From positions 320,096,368-320,160,367 of the forward strand of contig OV050030.1 of the NCBI GenBank assembly GCA_920105625.2: a stretch of DNA of 64,000 bases. Reading direction: 5' to 3'. This DNA comes from Clusia tigrina (lineage: Eukaryota; Arthropoda; Insecta; Diptera; Clusiidae). The position numbers and the translations under genes are program-made. Shown piece by piece: positions 43,690 through 55,207 of this stretch (position 1 is its first letter; every line of letters begins with the position of its first letter). Below the pieces are notes generated by a model that searched no databases, had not been told where the DNA came from, and worked only from the letters and a program-made list of their open reading frames with translations.

Positions 43690-46600
43690 AAGGGGGGCAG
43701 GTTCACGCTAGGGTTTCCTGCTACTAACGGCTCATGTCTTTTAAATCTTCCTACTCTCACCTCCACGTGGTGCACCCTGGTAACCTGAGCAACCTAGGTG
43801 AAGATGTGGTAACCAACCCATGTGGGATCCTTGGTCAGGGCCAACGAGAGAGGGAGCTTTGGTGAGGCCACTCTGACATATACGGTTTAAGGATTCATCA
43901 AAGTGTGCGAGGCCAGGTGGGGTCTCGCATGTAGGAACGGTGGCGGAGGAGTATTATAGGTACCAACGGCAGCGCCCATACCCCCGAAGTGGGTTACCAC
44001 TACCAAACAAAAATCCCTAGCTTAGGGTTGTGCGCTGGGCTTGGAACCCGCCACATAAAAAACAAATAATCCAGTGAATATAAGATTGAAGCCTCGGATG
44101 AAATACCCCACAACTGTTGAACCACAACCCCCGCAAACGTTATAAGGAACACGATTTAAGGATATGCACCTGGAATGTCCGGACCCTTAATAGGGAAGGT
44201 GCCTCTATCCAGCTGGTTGACGTCCTCGAAAAATATAAAGCTGGCGTCACCGCACTCCAGGAAATGCGATGGACGGGACATGGACGCTCAAAAAAAGCTA
44301 CATGTAACATCTACTACAGCTGCCATGCGACGAAGCGCAGACTCGGTGTAGGTTTTGTGGTAAGCAAACGACTGCGAGATGAAGTCCTGGGATTTACCCC
44401 AGTCGACTACAGGCTTGCCACACTCCGCATTAAGGCAAAATACTTTAATATCAGCCTAATCTGCGCACATGCTCCGACGGATGAGAAAGACGAAAACACC
44501 AAGGATGCCTTGTACGATCAACTAGAAAAAACCTTCGATCGATGCCCCCGCCACGATGTAAAAATTGTGCTAGGTGACTTCAACGCCAAGGTGGGCAAAG
44601 AAGGCATTTTTGAACCAACCGTTGGTAAGTTCAGCCTCCACGGGCAGTCATCAGAAAACGGTTTGAGGCTGATCGACTTCGCCGCAGCACGGAACATGGT
44701 AGTTAGTAGTACTAGATTCCAGCATCCCGATATTCATAAAGCCACCTGGCTGTCCCCTGATCATAAAACCAGGAACCAAATTGATCACGTTGTGATCGAC
44801 GGCAGGCATGCATCCAGCGTGTTAGACGTACGTACAATTCGAGGTGCCAACATTGACTCGGACCACTACCTTGTTGTAGCTAAGGTTCGCACTCGCCTCA
44901 GTGCGGCAAAAAACGTTCGCTTTAATTCGCAGAGGAAGCTTGACGTCGGAAAGCTACAATCGCTATAGACAGCTACCGCATTTGCTTCTCGGCTCTCGAA
45001 TATGCTGACGGATTCTCCGCCTGATCTCGATATTTGCGCGCAGTGGTCGCTTATATCCCACTCCATGCGCACGGCCGCTGAAGAGGTGATTGGCTATCAC
45101 CGCCCGAAGAAAAACAGCTGGTATGACGAAGAATGTCGAAACGCAGCTGCAGAGAAAGACGCAGCATACCAACTCATCCTGCGATCGGCTGCAACGCGAG
45201 CTGCTAAGGAGCGATATCGAGAGAAGAGAAGGGAAGAGAAGCGTCTTTTTAGGCGCAAGAAACGAGAAGCCGAAAAGAGAGAATGCGAGGAAATCGAGAT
45301 GTTTGGCAGAAGGAATATGGCTCGAAAATTCTACGAACGTGTGAGGCGCCAAACGGAAGGTTTTAAGACCGGAGCCAATTCCAATTCCTGCAAAGACGAA
45401 AACGGGAATTTAGTGATGGATGTCCAGAGCGTACTCACGTTATGGAGGGAACACTTCTCGAAGCTGCTGAATGGGGACAGCGCTAATGATAACAATGAAG
45501 ATGAAACCGACCCCACAGTTGCTGACGACGAACATGAAGTAGCGCCCCCCGACTATGACAAGGTCTTGCTAGCTATTAGGCGGCTCAAAAACCACAAAGC
45601 CGCCGGAGCTGATGGTATACCAGCGGAGCTATTCAAGGCTGGCGGCGATGAGCTCACGAAACGCATGCACCAGCTCATCTGCAAAATATGGTCGGAGGAA
45701 TGCATGCCCAGCAACTGGAACTTAAGTGTGCTCTGACCAATCCAAAAGAAGGGTGATCCGGCAATCTGTGCCAACTACCGCGGGATCAGCCTTCTGAACA
45801 TCGCATATAAGGTCCTGTCGGGCGTACTCTGTGAAAGGCTGAAGCCCATCGCTAATGAACTGATTGGGCCTTATTAGTGTGGCTTCAGACCTGGTAAAGG
45901 CACCATTGACCAAATGTTCACACTACGCCAAATCCTGGAGAAAACCCTAAAGAAGCAGATCGACATACACCACCTTTACGTCGATTTCAAAGCCGCATTC
46001 GACAGCACCGTAAGGAGTCAACTATATGCCGCTATGTCTGAATTTGGCGTCCCTGCTAAGCTAATTCGGCTGTGCAAAATGACGCTAAGCACCAACACTG
46101 GCTCAGTTAAAATCGGTAATGACTTGTCCGAGCCGTTTGTTACTGAGCGAGGATTCAGACAAGGTGACTCCTTATAGTGTGTTTTCTTCAATCTAATGTT
46201 AGAAAAAATCGTACGTGCAGCAGATCTAAATCGCACAGGCACTATCTTCCACAAGAGTGTCATGTTTCTGGCGTACGCTGATGATATTGACATCATTGGC
46301 CATAACGGCCGCGCCGTGAGTTCTGCATTTTGCGGCTTGGAGAGAGAAGCGGGGCGAGTGGGTTTAGCGGTAAACGAGGACAAAACGAAGTACTTGGTGT
46401 CAACACACAAAGATCCTCAGCGTTTTGGACACCACGTCACTGTTGGCGACTACAACTTTGAAGTTGTGAAGGACTTCGTTTATCTGGGAACCAGCATCAA
46501 CACCACGAACGATGTCAGCAAGGAGATCAAGCGAAGAATCACTCTTGCCAACAGGTGTTACTTTGGGCTCAGTAGGCAATTGAGAAGCAGAGCCCTCTCT

Positions 46601-47082
46601 CGACGAACAAAAATTACGCTGAACCTTCCCATCCTGCTTTATGGTGCCGAAACCTGGACGATGACAAGCAACAATGAGCGAGCTTTGGGGGCGTTTTAGA
46701 GAAAAATTCTTCGAACGATCTATGGTTCTATATGCGTTTTGGGAAAGTATCGAATCAGATGGAACAACGAGCTGTATGAGCTGTACGCCGACATTGATAT
46801 AGTTCAGCGCATTAAAACACAGCGGCTGCGCTGGCTGGGACATGTTGTGCGAATGGATGAAAGTGGTCCAGCGAAAAAAGTATTTGAATCGATGCCGACG
46901 GGTGGCGGACGCAGGAGGGGGAGACCACCACTACGTTGGAAGGACCAAGTTCAAGAGGACCTTGCTGCACTTGGTGTTTCCAATTGGCGCCAGCGTGCGC
47001 GAAGCAGAGACGACTGGCGAAGGCTGATAACGCGGCAATGATCAGAAATGATTGTACGCCAATTATGATGATGATGATGATA
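43690..47082 (+). mobile_element. RTE-type LINE, near full length
   Basis: It has a 5' leader from about 43690, one long ORF2-like frame (44117-47041) with APE endonuclease then RT and no RNase H, and a 3' end in a short (ATG)n repeat at about 47064-47082. That architecture fits RTE/BovB-type LINEs. Target duplications were not identified. Confidence 0.85.
44117..47041 (+). pseudogene. RTE-type endonuclease-RT with five in-frame stops
   Basis: One frame covers 975 codons. Endonuclease: ICTWNVRTLNREG, ALQEMRWTG, IVLGDFNAKVGKEG, QIDHVVIDG and NIDSDHYLV. A long charged linker follows (RYREKRREEKRLFRRKKREA). RT: NHKAAGADGIPAELFKAGG, NYRGISLLNIAYKVLS, YVDFKAAFDS, TERGFRQGDSL, the catalytic LAYADDIDIIG and the C-terminal RLRWLGHVVRMDES. 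Stops are TAG 44966, TGA 45734, TAG 45875, TAG 46175 and TAG 46697, with no frameshift between them. The surrounding motifs are intact. An ordinary dead copy is the likely reading. Confidence 0.92.
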
Positions 47083-48560
47083 CTTCTCTAATAAAAGTCG
47101 TCCGTATGTTCTGTAGAATAAAACAATTTTTTTTTTTTTTACTATAATTAATTAAATTAGACACACTTTAGCTCTACCTTAGGCAGACCAATAATTTTAG
47201 ATAGTTTATCATCTTAATTTTCATATCTAAAAGATTTAAACCATATGTTTATTGGTGTAGGTAAATTCAGTCTCCTCTCGGCATATTACGATTTAAATTT
47301 ATGAGTGGTATCAATAAAGTTTTGCAAAATAAATTAAAGGTATCGCAGGTGTAATACCACAAATACTATATCAAAAATCCAAAAAAAATTCTAGATCGTG
47401 ATTGCTCAAGTCGAGTAGCCATTTACATTTGTGCACCGTTTGATAGTTTATCTTAGACCGTTTTCCTCACTGAAGATGAATACCAACTATCCGCTTCAAT
47501 TGACAGTACGACACACTAACTAAAAGCCATCAAGTACCCATTTTATGTAATTACCAGTGAAGAGACAGAAAATATTCTGTCCACTTAGTATTTAATGGTG
47601 TAGTTAAAATTTATCACACTTTAATAAACTCTTAAAATATGGAATTTACAGTAAAGAGAATGTGAAACTTTTCTTTCCTTGCAAGATTTACAGTCTGCTT
47701 TAAATGTTTCGTAAATGGTAAGACAACGGTATTACGTAAAATTTCAATTTGCCTTTCTGATCATAGGTTAGATTTAGGTTTAAGTGACTGTAAAGGGCAC
47801 AGATAATCAGTCAGAAGATACACTTAGGTCATGCGGAGGTCCATTGTGATACCACAAATTAGGGGAGAAATGTGTACTACCCGAAGATTTTTGTGAAGCA
47901 TTAGTACAGCCATTTTGAAAGTGTGACGAATCTCACAAAGTGTTTTATGTGGGTAGTTGGCCAACATACCGTGTACTGTCAAGACTGCTACTTTAGAGTC
48001 AACCATCCCAAGCATGCAAAGTGTAGAAACATACTCCTATATCCGAGGGGTCTCATTCTCGTATACTGGGAATTTGGATGGAGAATTTAATGTCGCAGAG
48101 GTAAAATGGAAGGGAGTAGTCAATGTGGTTAGGAATGAACGCTCAATTTTCTAGTATTAAGCAATGGCCGAAACCTAGTCGTGTCCATCTACTTATCTGA
48201 GAGGGAAGCAATCTGATTGATTTGAAGAGTAAGAAATGGTTTATTGCCCATTTTAGTCTGTCAATACTTATGATGTAAAGTCCGTAATCCCTATATATGA
48301 GATTTTTTACATTATTGATAGCGGAAAATTTGTCCCGCTAGTAGTTTAATGGTTTCGAAACTAGATGACGTCTAGCTACCATCGTTCTACCAGAAAAATG
48401 TAGGGATAGTCTGTCATTATGCTAGGTTCTTGTGAAGTCAGCTGGACTCCGAGTGCTCTCTACATTTTGACACAAAAGCCTCCATGAGCCTGGACCGATC
48501 TTACCACTTTATTGAAGTCTTAGGCTGGTTTTATAAGCAGGCCAATCGTTCGATACCTTG
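47083..48560. other. AT-rich stretch with no recognised feature
   Basis: A few short open frames exist (for example 47957-48154, plus), but none shows a family motif. It forms the left flank of LTR relic F. Confidence 0.4.
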
Positions 48561-48690
48561 TAATGACTATTTGGCTGGGGATGAAATCAGCGGGTTCCAG
48601 GGGTCGTTGACAGATATTAATTATTGATATTCGTTCGTATAATAGTTTTTATATGTATTCTTTATTTATTTTTAATTTTTTTTCATAGTA
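48561..48690 (-). repeat. 3' LTR remnant of element F
   Basis: It shares about 100 bp with 52062-52154 (GACTATTTGGCTGGGG, GGTTCCAGGGGTC, TTCGTATAATAGTTTTTATAT). More distantly it matches the element A LTR end (TGTAACGACTCGTTTTCGCC). Confidence 0.75.
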
Positions 48691-51620
48691 TAGATGAATT
48701 CTATCAGCAGTACACCGCTTGCATTGAAATGTGTGCCTTGAATGTGATCGACTTTGAACAATGTGGGTTGTTTATTGTCATGCTTTATGATACACGACAT
48801 TTTTTGTTTTGTTGTCCGGTGCGTAAACAAACAAAGCTGATGGTTCCGACACGGGAACAGGCTGCATACAATTGACCATGCATAGATTTTTAAGGTTAAT
48901 GGCGCAGACACTCAATTACTGCCCTTGTGATTTGTTTATTGTCATTGCGAATGCATATCGCACTGGAAATTGCAAGCGTTTAAAGTCAAATTCTTTGTCG
49001 GTCGGATTATTGGGTTGCGTGGTATCAAAGCGGCTTCTCCATTGTACTTTACTTTAAGAATTGTTGCTTTGATTACGTTATTCATCAGCCTCTTCACCGT
49101 AAGCCGGATGCCATTACAAAGACATGGTTGGTTGATATTTCGCAATATTATGATTACCGATCCGACTTTTAATTGAAGTTTAAAAATTCTGTTGGATAGT
49201 TGACATCATCATGGCTAGTAAAGGAATCCACCGATTTGTAAGTCGTCAATTCGCCAGCAATTTCACTTTGAATGTTGCAACACCAATGTTGTTCGCAGCC
49301 AATTTAGCACCAAACGTCTAACCAAACATAATTTTTGTAATCTTGAGCAATGTTTGGGAACACCTTTCAGATCAGTCAGGTTTTTGATTCGTGAACTGGA
49401 AAAATTTGACGGGGAATGTCAATCTCCACCATTCGCCATTGCCAATCTCCAGCAATTGTTTTGAAAACACTTCACCAGATTGGTCGTTTTGCAACTTAAA
49501 ACACATGGTCATACTTAAATTGAGTGTCTTGACGTGTTTCCACAAAACAGAAGATTTCCAACATGCATTAAGTTCCTCGGCTGGCGTTGACTGTGGAATC
49601 ACTGACAGTGTTTGGCGAAAATCGCCTGCCAATAGAATAATCGCATTACCAAACCGGTTTTGATTGTTTTGCAGATCTTGCATCGTTCGGTCTAATGCAT
49701 CCAAAGACTTTATGCGCCATCGTGTATTCATTCCAAACAATCAATTTACATTGCTGCCAAACTTTTCCCACGCACAGTTGTTCGAAAGCTTGCACGTTGG
49801 AATTTCATTGATTTGCACATTCAACGGCAACTTGAGTGCTGAAAGAGCTGTTCGCCCGCCTTCCAACAACGTAGCTGCAATTCGTGATGAAGCAAGTGCA
49901 ATTTCATTTTACGAACGAATCATTGCCAAAATCAATTCAATCAAAAAAGTTTTTACAGTTCCACCGGGAACATCCAATAAGAAAATCCATTTAGTTCTAT
50001 CGTTCACAACTTTCATGAGAGAGTCGTACGCATATTCTTGTTGTAAATTCAACAGCGGAACGATCGTTCGAACTGATTCACTCAATGCATAGCATTTATA
50101 ATGTTTTTCTCGTCCCAACTCTTGATTAAATGCGTCATGCATCGGGCGATACGGCGCTGTCATGCTTAATTGACATAATACCTTGTTCGATATTGTCAAG
50201 CAGATGTCCTCAATTAATATCAATGCCGAGTTGTGAATTTCTTCACTCAGTTGCAAATCTGGATCTAGTACGCATCTGATGCAAAATATCATTAGACATC
50301 TTATCTTTGTATTTGGTCCACAACTCAATCGGTTTCGATGAAAAGCATGTTGAGATAATTATCGAAAACAAAGTTCGTATTTGATGAGCATTTGATGAAA
50401 TCACAGCATCTTCGAAAATGTAATCCCAATGAGTGTCATCCTCTAGTAATCGCAAATGTTGACAGGCTTCTCTATATGTGTCACACAATTCACCATTTAC
50501 AGTTCGTAGATGTTGAAATGATGTTGGACCTGGAACTGGAATTCCTTGTTTCCGTCGCTGAACTTTGTTCGGGCGAAATCGTCATTCTGGCAATTTAAAA
50601 GAAAATTTGTCAATGATGTAGACGGCGGTCGATTGGCTCGTTGCAGTACGTTCTCCGCAGTTAAGAATACTCTTTGGACATTTTCCAAATGTACGGAGAA
50701 TTGGACAAGAGTGGGATTCCTTCCATGAATGAAAAAATTCGCCAAATTGCTTCGTTCCTGCTAACATAGTGGCCGTTCTTGTTATTGAGTAAGTTTATCG
50801 TTGAAATTCTCCGCACAAATTGCAATCTCAGCCATGTCACTTCCTTTCGTCACATACTTGCAGATGTAATTGATGGATTTCACGGACATTCATTCGACAT
50901 TGATGGACGCATTGAATATCTTCTAGAGTAATGGCGTATGCGGAACAATCTAACGATTATGAACTGCAATTTCCTATTGATTCACGTTGACTATTGTTGA
51001 TCCTCTATTGTCCGCAGTCTATCGGCGATGATACGGCGGATAATCGTCATTTCCGATAATCTGCGACTAATGACCGTGGATAACGTTTTGAACATTTCCG
51101 TCGACCATATACGGAGAATTGTTATTTAATGTTCCACAGGGGCCATGAATCATGTTCTTAATAACAATCGCAAGTACACCTGGACCTTCTTCTTCTTCGG
51201 GAATTTCCTCTGATATCAGATCATCGATTTAATTCTGTCTTATCTTCTCAATCAATCAAATGAGAATATGCTAGTGTGGCAATCCGCGTTTCTGCCAATT
51301 CACTGAATACATCCAGCAGCACGTCTCACCGAACACGTGATACTACACAATCAAATCCATCTTCGATTTGAATTTTTGTTTGAAGACTCTCGCGGTGATG
51401 TCATGGTGGTCGATGGGTGCTTGGGCAGAGAATAGCTCTTGTCGAATTTCTATCCACTCCGGATTGCTCGTGAACGTGATAAACTGATAAGCAAATCTGC
51501 TGTGCCATAATGGCGAACATACGACATGGCATCTTGAGCGTATTGATGCATATGTCGCGGATTTCCGACGTATATTTCTGGGAGTTTCGTCATTCAGCCG
51601 ACATTCTGTGCATTTCCATC
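48691..51620 (-). pseudogene. Helitron RepHel relic (Rep endonuclease and Pif1-like helicase)
   Basis: The minus strand, in broken frames, reads from N to C. Rep part: FITFTSNPEWIEIRQELFSA (near 51475), CWMYSVNWQKRGLPH-stop-HILI (near 51270-51320) and GVLAIVIKNMIHGPCGTLNN (near 51150). Before the helicase come SSNAHQIRTLFSIIISTC (about 50380) and TMTAPYRPMHDAFNQELG (about 50130-50180). Helicase: DVPGGTVKTFLIELILAM (Walker A with GKT changed to VKT, about 49935-49970), ALDRTMQDLQNNQNRFGN and ILLAGDFRQTLSVIP (about 49605-49690), LCNGIRLTVKRLMNNVIKAT (about 49085-49125), then the C-terminal end near 48870. The order and motifs are those of Helitron RepHel. Termini (TC, hairpin-CTRR) could not be fixed. 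It is heavily decayed. Confidence 0.85.
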
Positions 51621-51629
51621 AGTGTGTTA

Positions 51630-52053
51630 TGTGTCTGTCATCACGCATCACAATTTTGTGGTTGGCTCGCAATGAAATTTAATCCGAGGAGAAGGTCGTC
51701 TGTTGAGTTGGCATCGTAACAGTCCTAGTTCAGAAGCTTGGCTTCAAAGTTTTATGTCCACCACGAGTGCCTCCGAAATATCAGTAGCATGCCCCTCTGC
51801 CATACGTGCTCTGATGTATGCACCGATCACCCTACCATTGTTGTATGTATCTGGTGGGCAAGTTGTTCGCCGATGAAACTTCGTGTAGCTCATGTGTCGA
51901 TGGTGGCTGTGGTAGTGTAAGTGCTTATGGTGACGGTTGCACAATCGCAATACTGCGTTGCCCGTTACAATATAACGCTTTTAATGTTGTTGATGTGGGC
52001 TGTTTCACGCATTTGACTGTTCTGTTTTTTTATTAGTCCCTACTCGAGCGCCA
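51630..52053 (-). pseudogene. Protease-region remnant and primer site of element F
   Basis: Nucleotide text parallels element A: CATCACGCATCACAATTTTGTGG (51638-51660) against 3856-3880, and GATGAAACTTCGTGTAGCTCATGTGTCGA near 51874-51902 against 4276-4306 (the LDTGA codons, here degraded). The primer site at 52036-52053, minus strand TGGCGCTCGAGTAGGGAC, differs from that of A at two bases. The gag gene that should lie between is missing. Confidence 0.65.
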
Positions 52054-52154
52054 CGAGTAGGGACTATTTGGCTGGGGTAGAAATCAGTGAGTTCCAGGGG
52101 TCATTGACAAAAATTAATTATTTATATTCGTTCGTGTAATAGTTTTTATATATA
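52054..52154 (-). repeat. 5' LTR of element F, part 1
   Basis: It runs from the primer site to the TATA target of transposon G and continues at 55208. Base text matches the remnant at 48561-48665. Confidence 0.75.
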
Positions 52155-52517
52155 TGGGCATATCCCAGAAACAGTCTACCAGCCAAAAATTTTTGAACTT
52201 AATCCAACTTAATTTTTTTTTTAATGGAGCATTAGAATAGATATCTAATTTTATAAATTTATAAAAAAAAATTTATTTCGATGATGATTAATACAAAAAT
52301 TATTACAAAATCCCTACCCTACCTCAGGTCTTTTAATGTTATACAAAAAAAGTGCAATTGTTTACGTGTTGATATCATTGCTTTAGTATTAACATAGATG
52401 GTCCAATCGAAAGTCATATTGTTATTCACTCAATTCTCTTTGATTTTTGTAAAAAAAAATGTTGTTAACTTTTTTGGGAACAGTAAAATTTGGTATGAAA
52501 TGCCAGGTAAATGCGTT

Positions 52518-52696
52518 GTAGCGTGCGTAACGGAAAATAAGGTTTTTTTTATATTGTGAGTACAAAAAAATTTTTTTTTTACAAATCATCTATAATTTTA
52601 ATTTAAATTAATATCCTGCTTTTGAGAAAAAAAAATAAAATTCTACAATTAAAAACCAAAAAATTACAGCATATTCATTTCTGTAGCGTGCGTAAC
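52518..52696 (+). repeat. Left pair of GTAGCGTGCGTAAC motifs in element G
   Basis: Exact 14-bp copies at 52518-52531 and 52683-52696, 165 bp apart, upstream of the gene. They stand out in AT-rich surroundings by their CG content and are candidate transposase binding sites. Confidence 0.85.
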
Positions 52697-53176
52697 GATT
52701 TGAGTTCTCCCAAAAATTACAATAAAAACCTTTGCAATTTTTATTCTGTTTTCTTATAACTTCGCTTCTTAAATCTATTCTTAGCCTACTATAATGAGCA
52801 GAGCAACAACAATTTCGTTTACTTTGTTGGTACCATAGGCGTAGCAAGTGGGATGTTGGGGGGCTGACAAACTTTTTAGCCCCTCCGCCCCCAAACCTAT
52901 AGATTTTTTTTAATACATTGATGAATAACAATAATTTTGTGCAAGGGGGGGGGGGCTATTGCCCCCCTCACTACCCGAGGATATCTATTGCCCAGCTAAT
53001 GGTTCGTACCGATTGGCGATTCCTTTTCTTAAACGGTAAATTTCACGTTGTCTCGCCTTTGGTTTCGTTTGAATCATCTGCAATAATCTTTCAGTGTCAG
53101 TTTAGATTATTGGCATATTGGTACCACACAAAATTGTTTGCTTACAGTATAATTTTTATTAATAACAGTTGAAAAA

Positions 53177-54683
53177 ATGAAGACGGGTGCAGAGCGTATT
53201 CGAAAATATCGCAAAAAAATACAATCAAGTGAAAACTTAACACAAATAGAACGTTTAAAAAATGCGAAAAGAATGAAAATTTACCGAAAAAATCTTAAAG
53301 AAAAACTTAAAAATTATGATTCGTTATCAAAGAAACTAAAGGCTGACCACCGAAACCGTATGGAAAGTTATAGAAAGAAAATAAAGCAACTACTAACTGC
53401 ATATAAGTGCAAAAATACCCTTTACAAGGCCTTAAAAAAAGTAGAATTAGCGTTACCAAAAGACATGAACAAAAAAAAGGAAATTCTTAGAATGCTTACA
53501 GAAAAATACTTGAAAGAGGAAGAAGCTCAAACAAAAAATACGGTTGACGAAAATGTTAAAATGATTTATGAGTTTTACACTAATGATGACATCTCTATGG
53601 AAACTGCCGGAAGAAAGTCCACACTTATATCAAAATCAAATAACCTTCCAATATCTAAAAGATTCATGGTTATGACAATTGGAGAAGCATATAAATTGTT
53701 TAAAACAACGTTTCCAGAAACAAATATTTCACGTACTAAATTTCATAACAACCGACCAAAACACGTGGAATTATCTAGTAAGCTTCCACATAACATGTGT
53801 GTTTGCCAATACCACGCCAATTTTTCATTTTTATTGGAAGCTATGTTTGCCATTTTTCGTATGTTCCCATCTAACTTTGGGAATTTTTTAAAAAAAGTGT
53901 GTTGTGACGAAACCAATGAAGCTTGTATGAGGAATGAATGCAACAAGTGCATTAAAGACATTAAAGATGCTTTCGTCCCTTTAATTTATATTAATCAACT
54001 CGAAGAGCTTACTGAATGGAAGCATTGGAGAATCGTTGATATCCTCAGTCATACGAAATGAATTGGAATCTCAGTTACCTTCCTTTAAACTACACACTTA
54101 TGTTAAAAGGACGCAACAAAAATATTTTCAAGACCGAAAAATATCAATTAAAAAAGATGAAGCTGTTCTGCAAGTCGATTTTGCGGAAAACTATAGGCTC
54201 CTCACTCAAAATGAAATTCAATCAGCTCATTTCAGTCACTCTCAAGTAACCATATTTACTTGTATTGCCTGGTTGCACAATTGCCCAAGATCATTTGCTA
54301 TTACGAGCGATGAACTGTCACACAATAAATATGATGTTTATTGCTTTCTTCAGGTAATTGTAAAGAAACTTAAAAAACAATATGCTATTTCAAAGTTATT
54401 TTTATTTTCTGATGGCTGTGCAAGTCAATTTAAAAACAGAATATTGTTCTTTATAACGCCCATGATTTTTTTTAAATTGGCAAAAAACAATATAAATGGT
54501 ATTCTTATTTTATATGTAAGCAGTACATACATAAAAAATACAACTGGATTTCTTTCGGAAAGATGGGCTATCGTTAAGAGCATTCCCGGCATTAAAAGCA
54601 ACCATTATTTTTCATCACTTAACGAAAACGTGCTCGAAATAGCACTAACGGCAGATTCATCAAAACATACAATTTATTTATAA
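53177..54683 (+). pseudogene. Transposase-like gene of element G (one frameshift)
   Basis: Two overlapping frames (53177-54061 and 54036-54683) make one protein of about 500 residues broken by a frameshift near 54040. Residues 1-75 are strongly basic and helical (MKTGAERIRKYRKKIQSSEN, with repeated MKIYRKN/MESYRKK units), likely DNA-binding. The middle has a Cys/His cluster (LPHNMCVCQYHANFSFLLEA, then CCDETNEACMRNECNKC) that could bind zinc. After the frameshift come VDFAENYRLLTQNEIQSAHF and LFSDGCASQFKN, two conserved-looking Asp motifs, which I have seen in unnamed transposon proteins of insects and cnidarians. They would suit the first two acidic residues of an RNase-H-fold nuclease. The expected third acidic motif is not obvious, and the C-terminus looks shortened. 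Confidence 0.65.
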
Positions 54684-54810
54684 ACATATATACATTAATA
54701 AATTAATTTATAATGTGTTACATGAATTAAATAATGTTATTAAAAAAGAATATGAATTGTTTTGTTAAAATAAATACAATTGTTTTTATTTATATACTAC
54801 TGGAAGAAAT

Positions 54811-55193
54811 GTAGCGTGCGTAACGCTGGGTTCACGGCTTTTGTAAAAAAACTACAACATTTTTTGGCTGCAAGTAAGTTATTTTAGAATTCTCTTACAT
54901 TCATCTTTCTTTTAAGTATTTAATTTTTCTGTTTTATTATGCAAAATTTGCTAAAAATTACAAAAATATACCTCAACCTTCAAAGCTACTTCCATTTTTT
55001 GTAGCGTGCGTAACAATAATTTGAGATCAAATTTTTCGCAACTTATACCTGTTAAAAAAAATATTTTGATGACATTCGAAAGTACACTCAAATCCCACTA
55101 AACACTGTGTATAACTTGAAGGTATGTCTTTTGAAAGACCAAAAAATTGTTATATTTCAATCCGAAAACGCGTACGAATGTAGCGTTCGTAGC
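54811..55193 (+). repeat. Right set of three GTAGCGTGCGTAAC motifs in element G
   Basis: Copies at 54811-54824 and 55001-55014 (exact) and 55180-55193 (two mismatches, GTAGCGTTCGTAGC). The last ends 14 bp from the element terminus. Spacing is 190 and 179 bp. Confidence 0.85.
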
Positions 55194-55207
55194 GCAGGAT
55201 TTGCCCA

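Larger units (their letters stand above)
52155..55207 (+). mobile_element. DNA transposon G, 3053 bp, family not recognised
   Basis: The ends are TGGGCATATCC (52155) and its inverse GGATTTGCCCA (to 55207), 10 of 11 matching. TATA flanks both ends (52151-52154 and 55208-55211), a 4-bp target duplication. The LTR of element F continues cleanly across the insertion, which confirms both boundaries. Inside is one transposase-like gene (53177-54683) and five copies of GTAGCGTGCGTAAC, two left and three right of the gene, all in the same orientation. A 4-bp duplication with short TIRs recalls the Sola group, but I cannot confirm membership. Confidence 0.75.

Noticed and set aside
44117..47041. TAG recoding (readthrough) in the RTE-type ORF
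   Set aside because: Four of five stops are TAG, but neighbouring elements also carry TAA and TGA stops, and no suppressor evidence exists. Ordinary decay is simpler.
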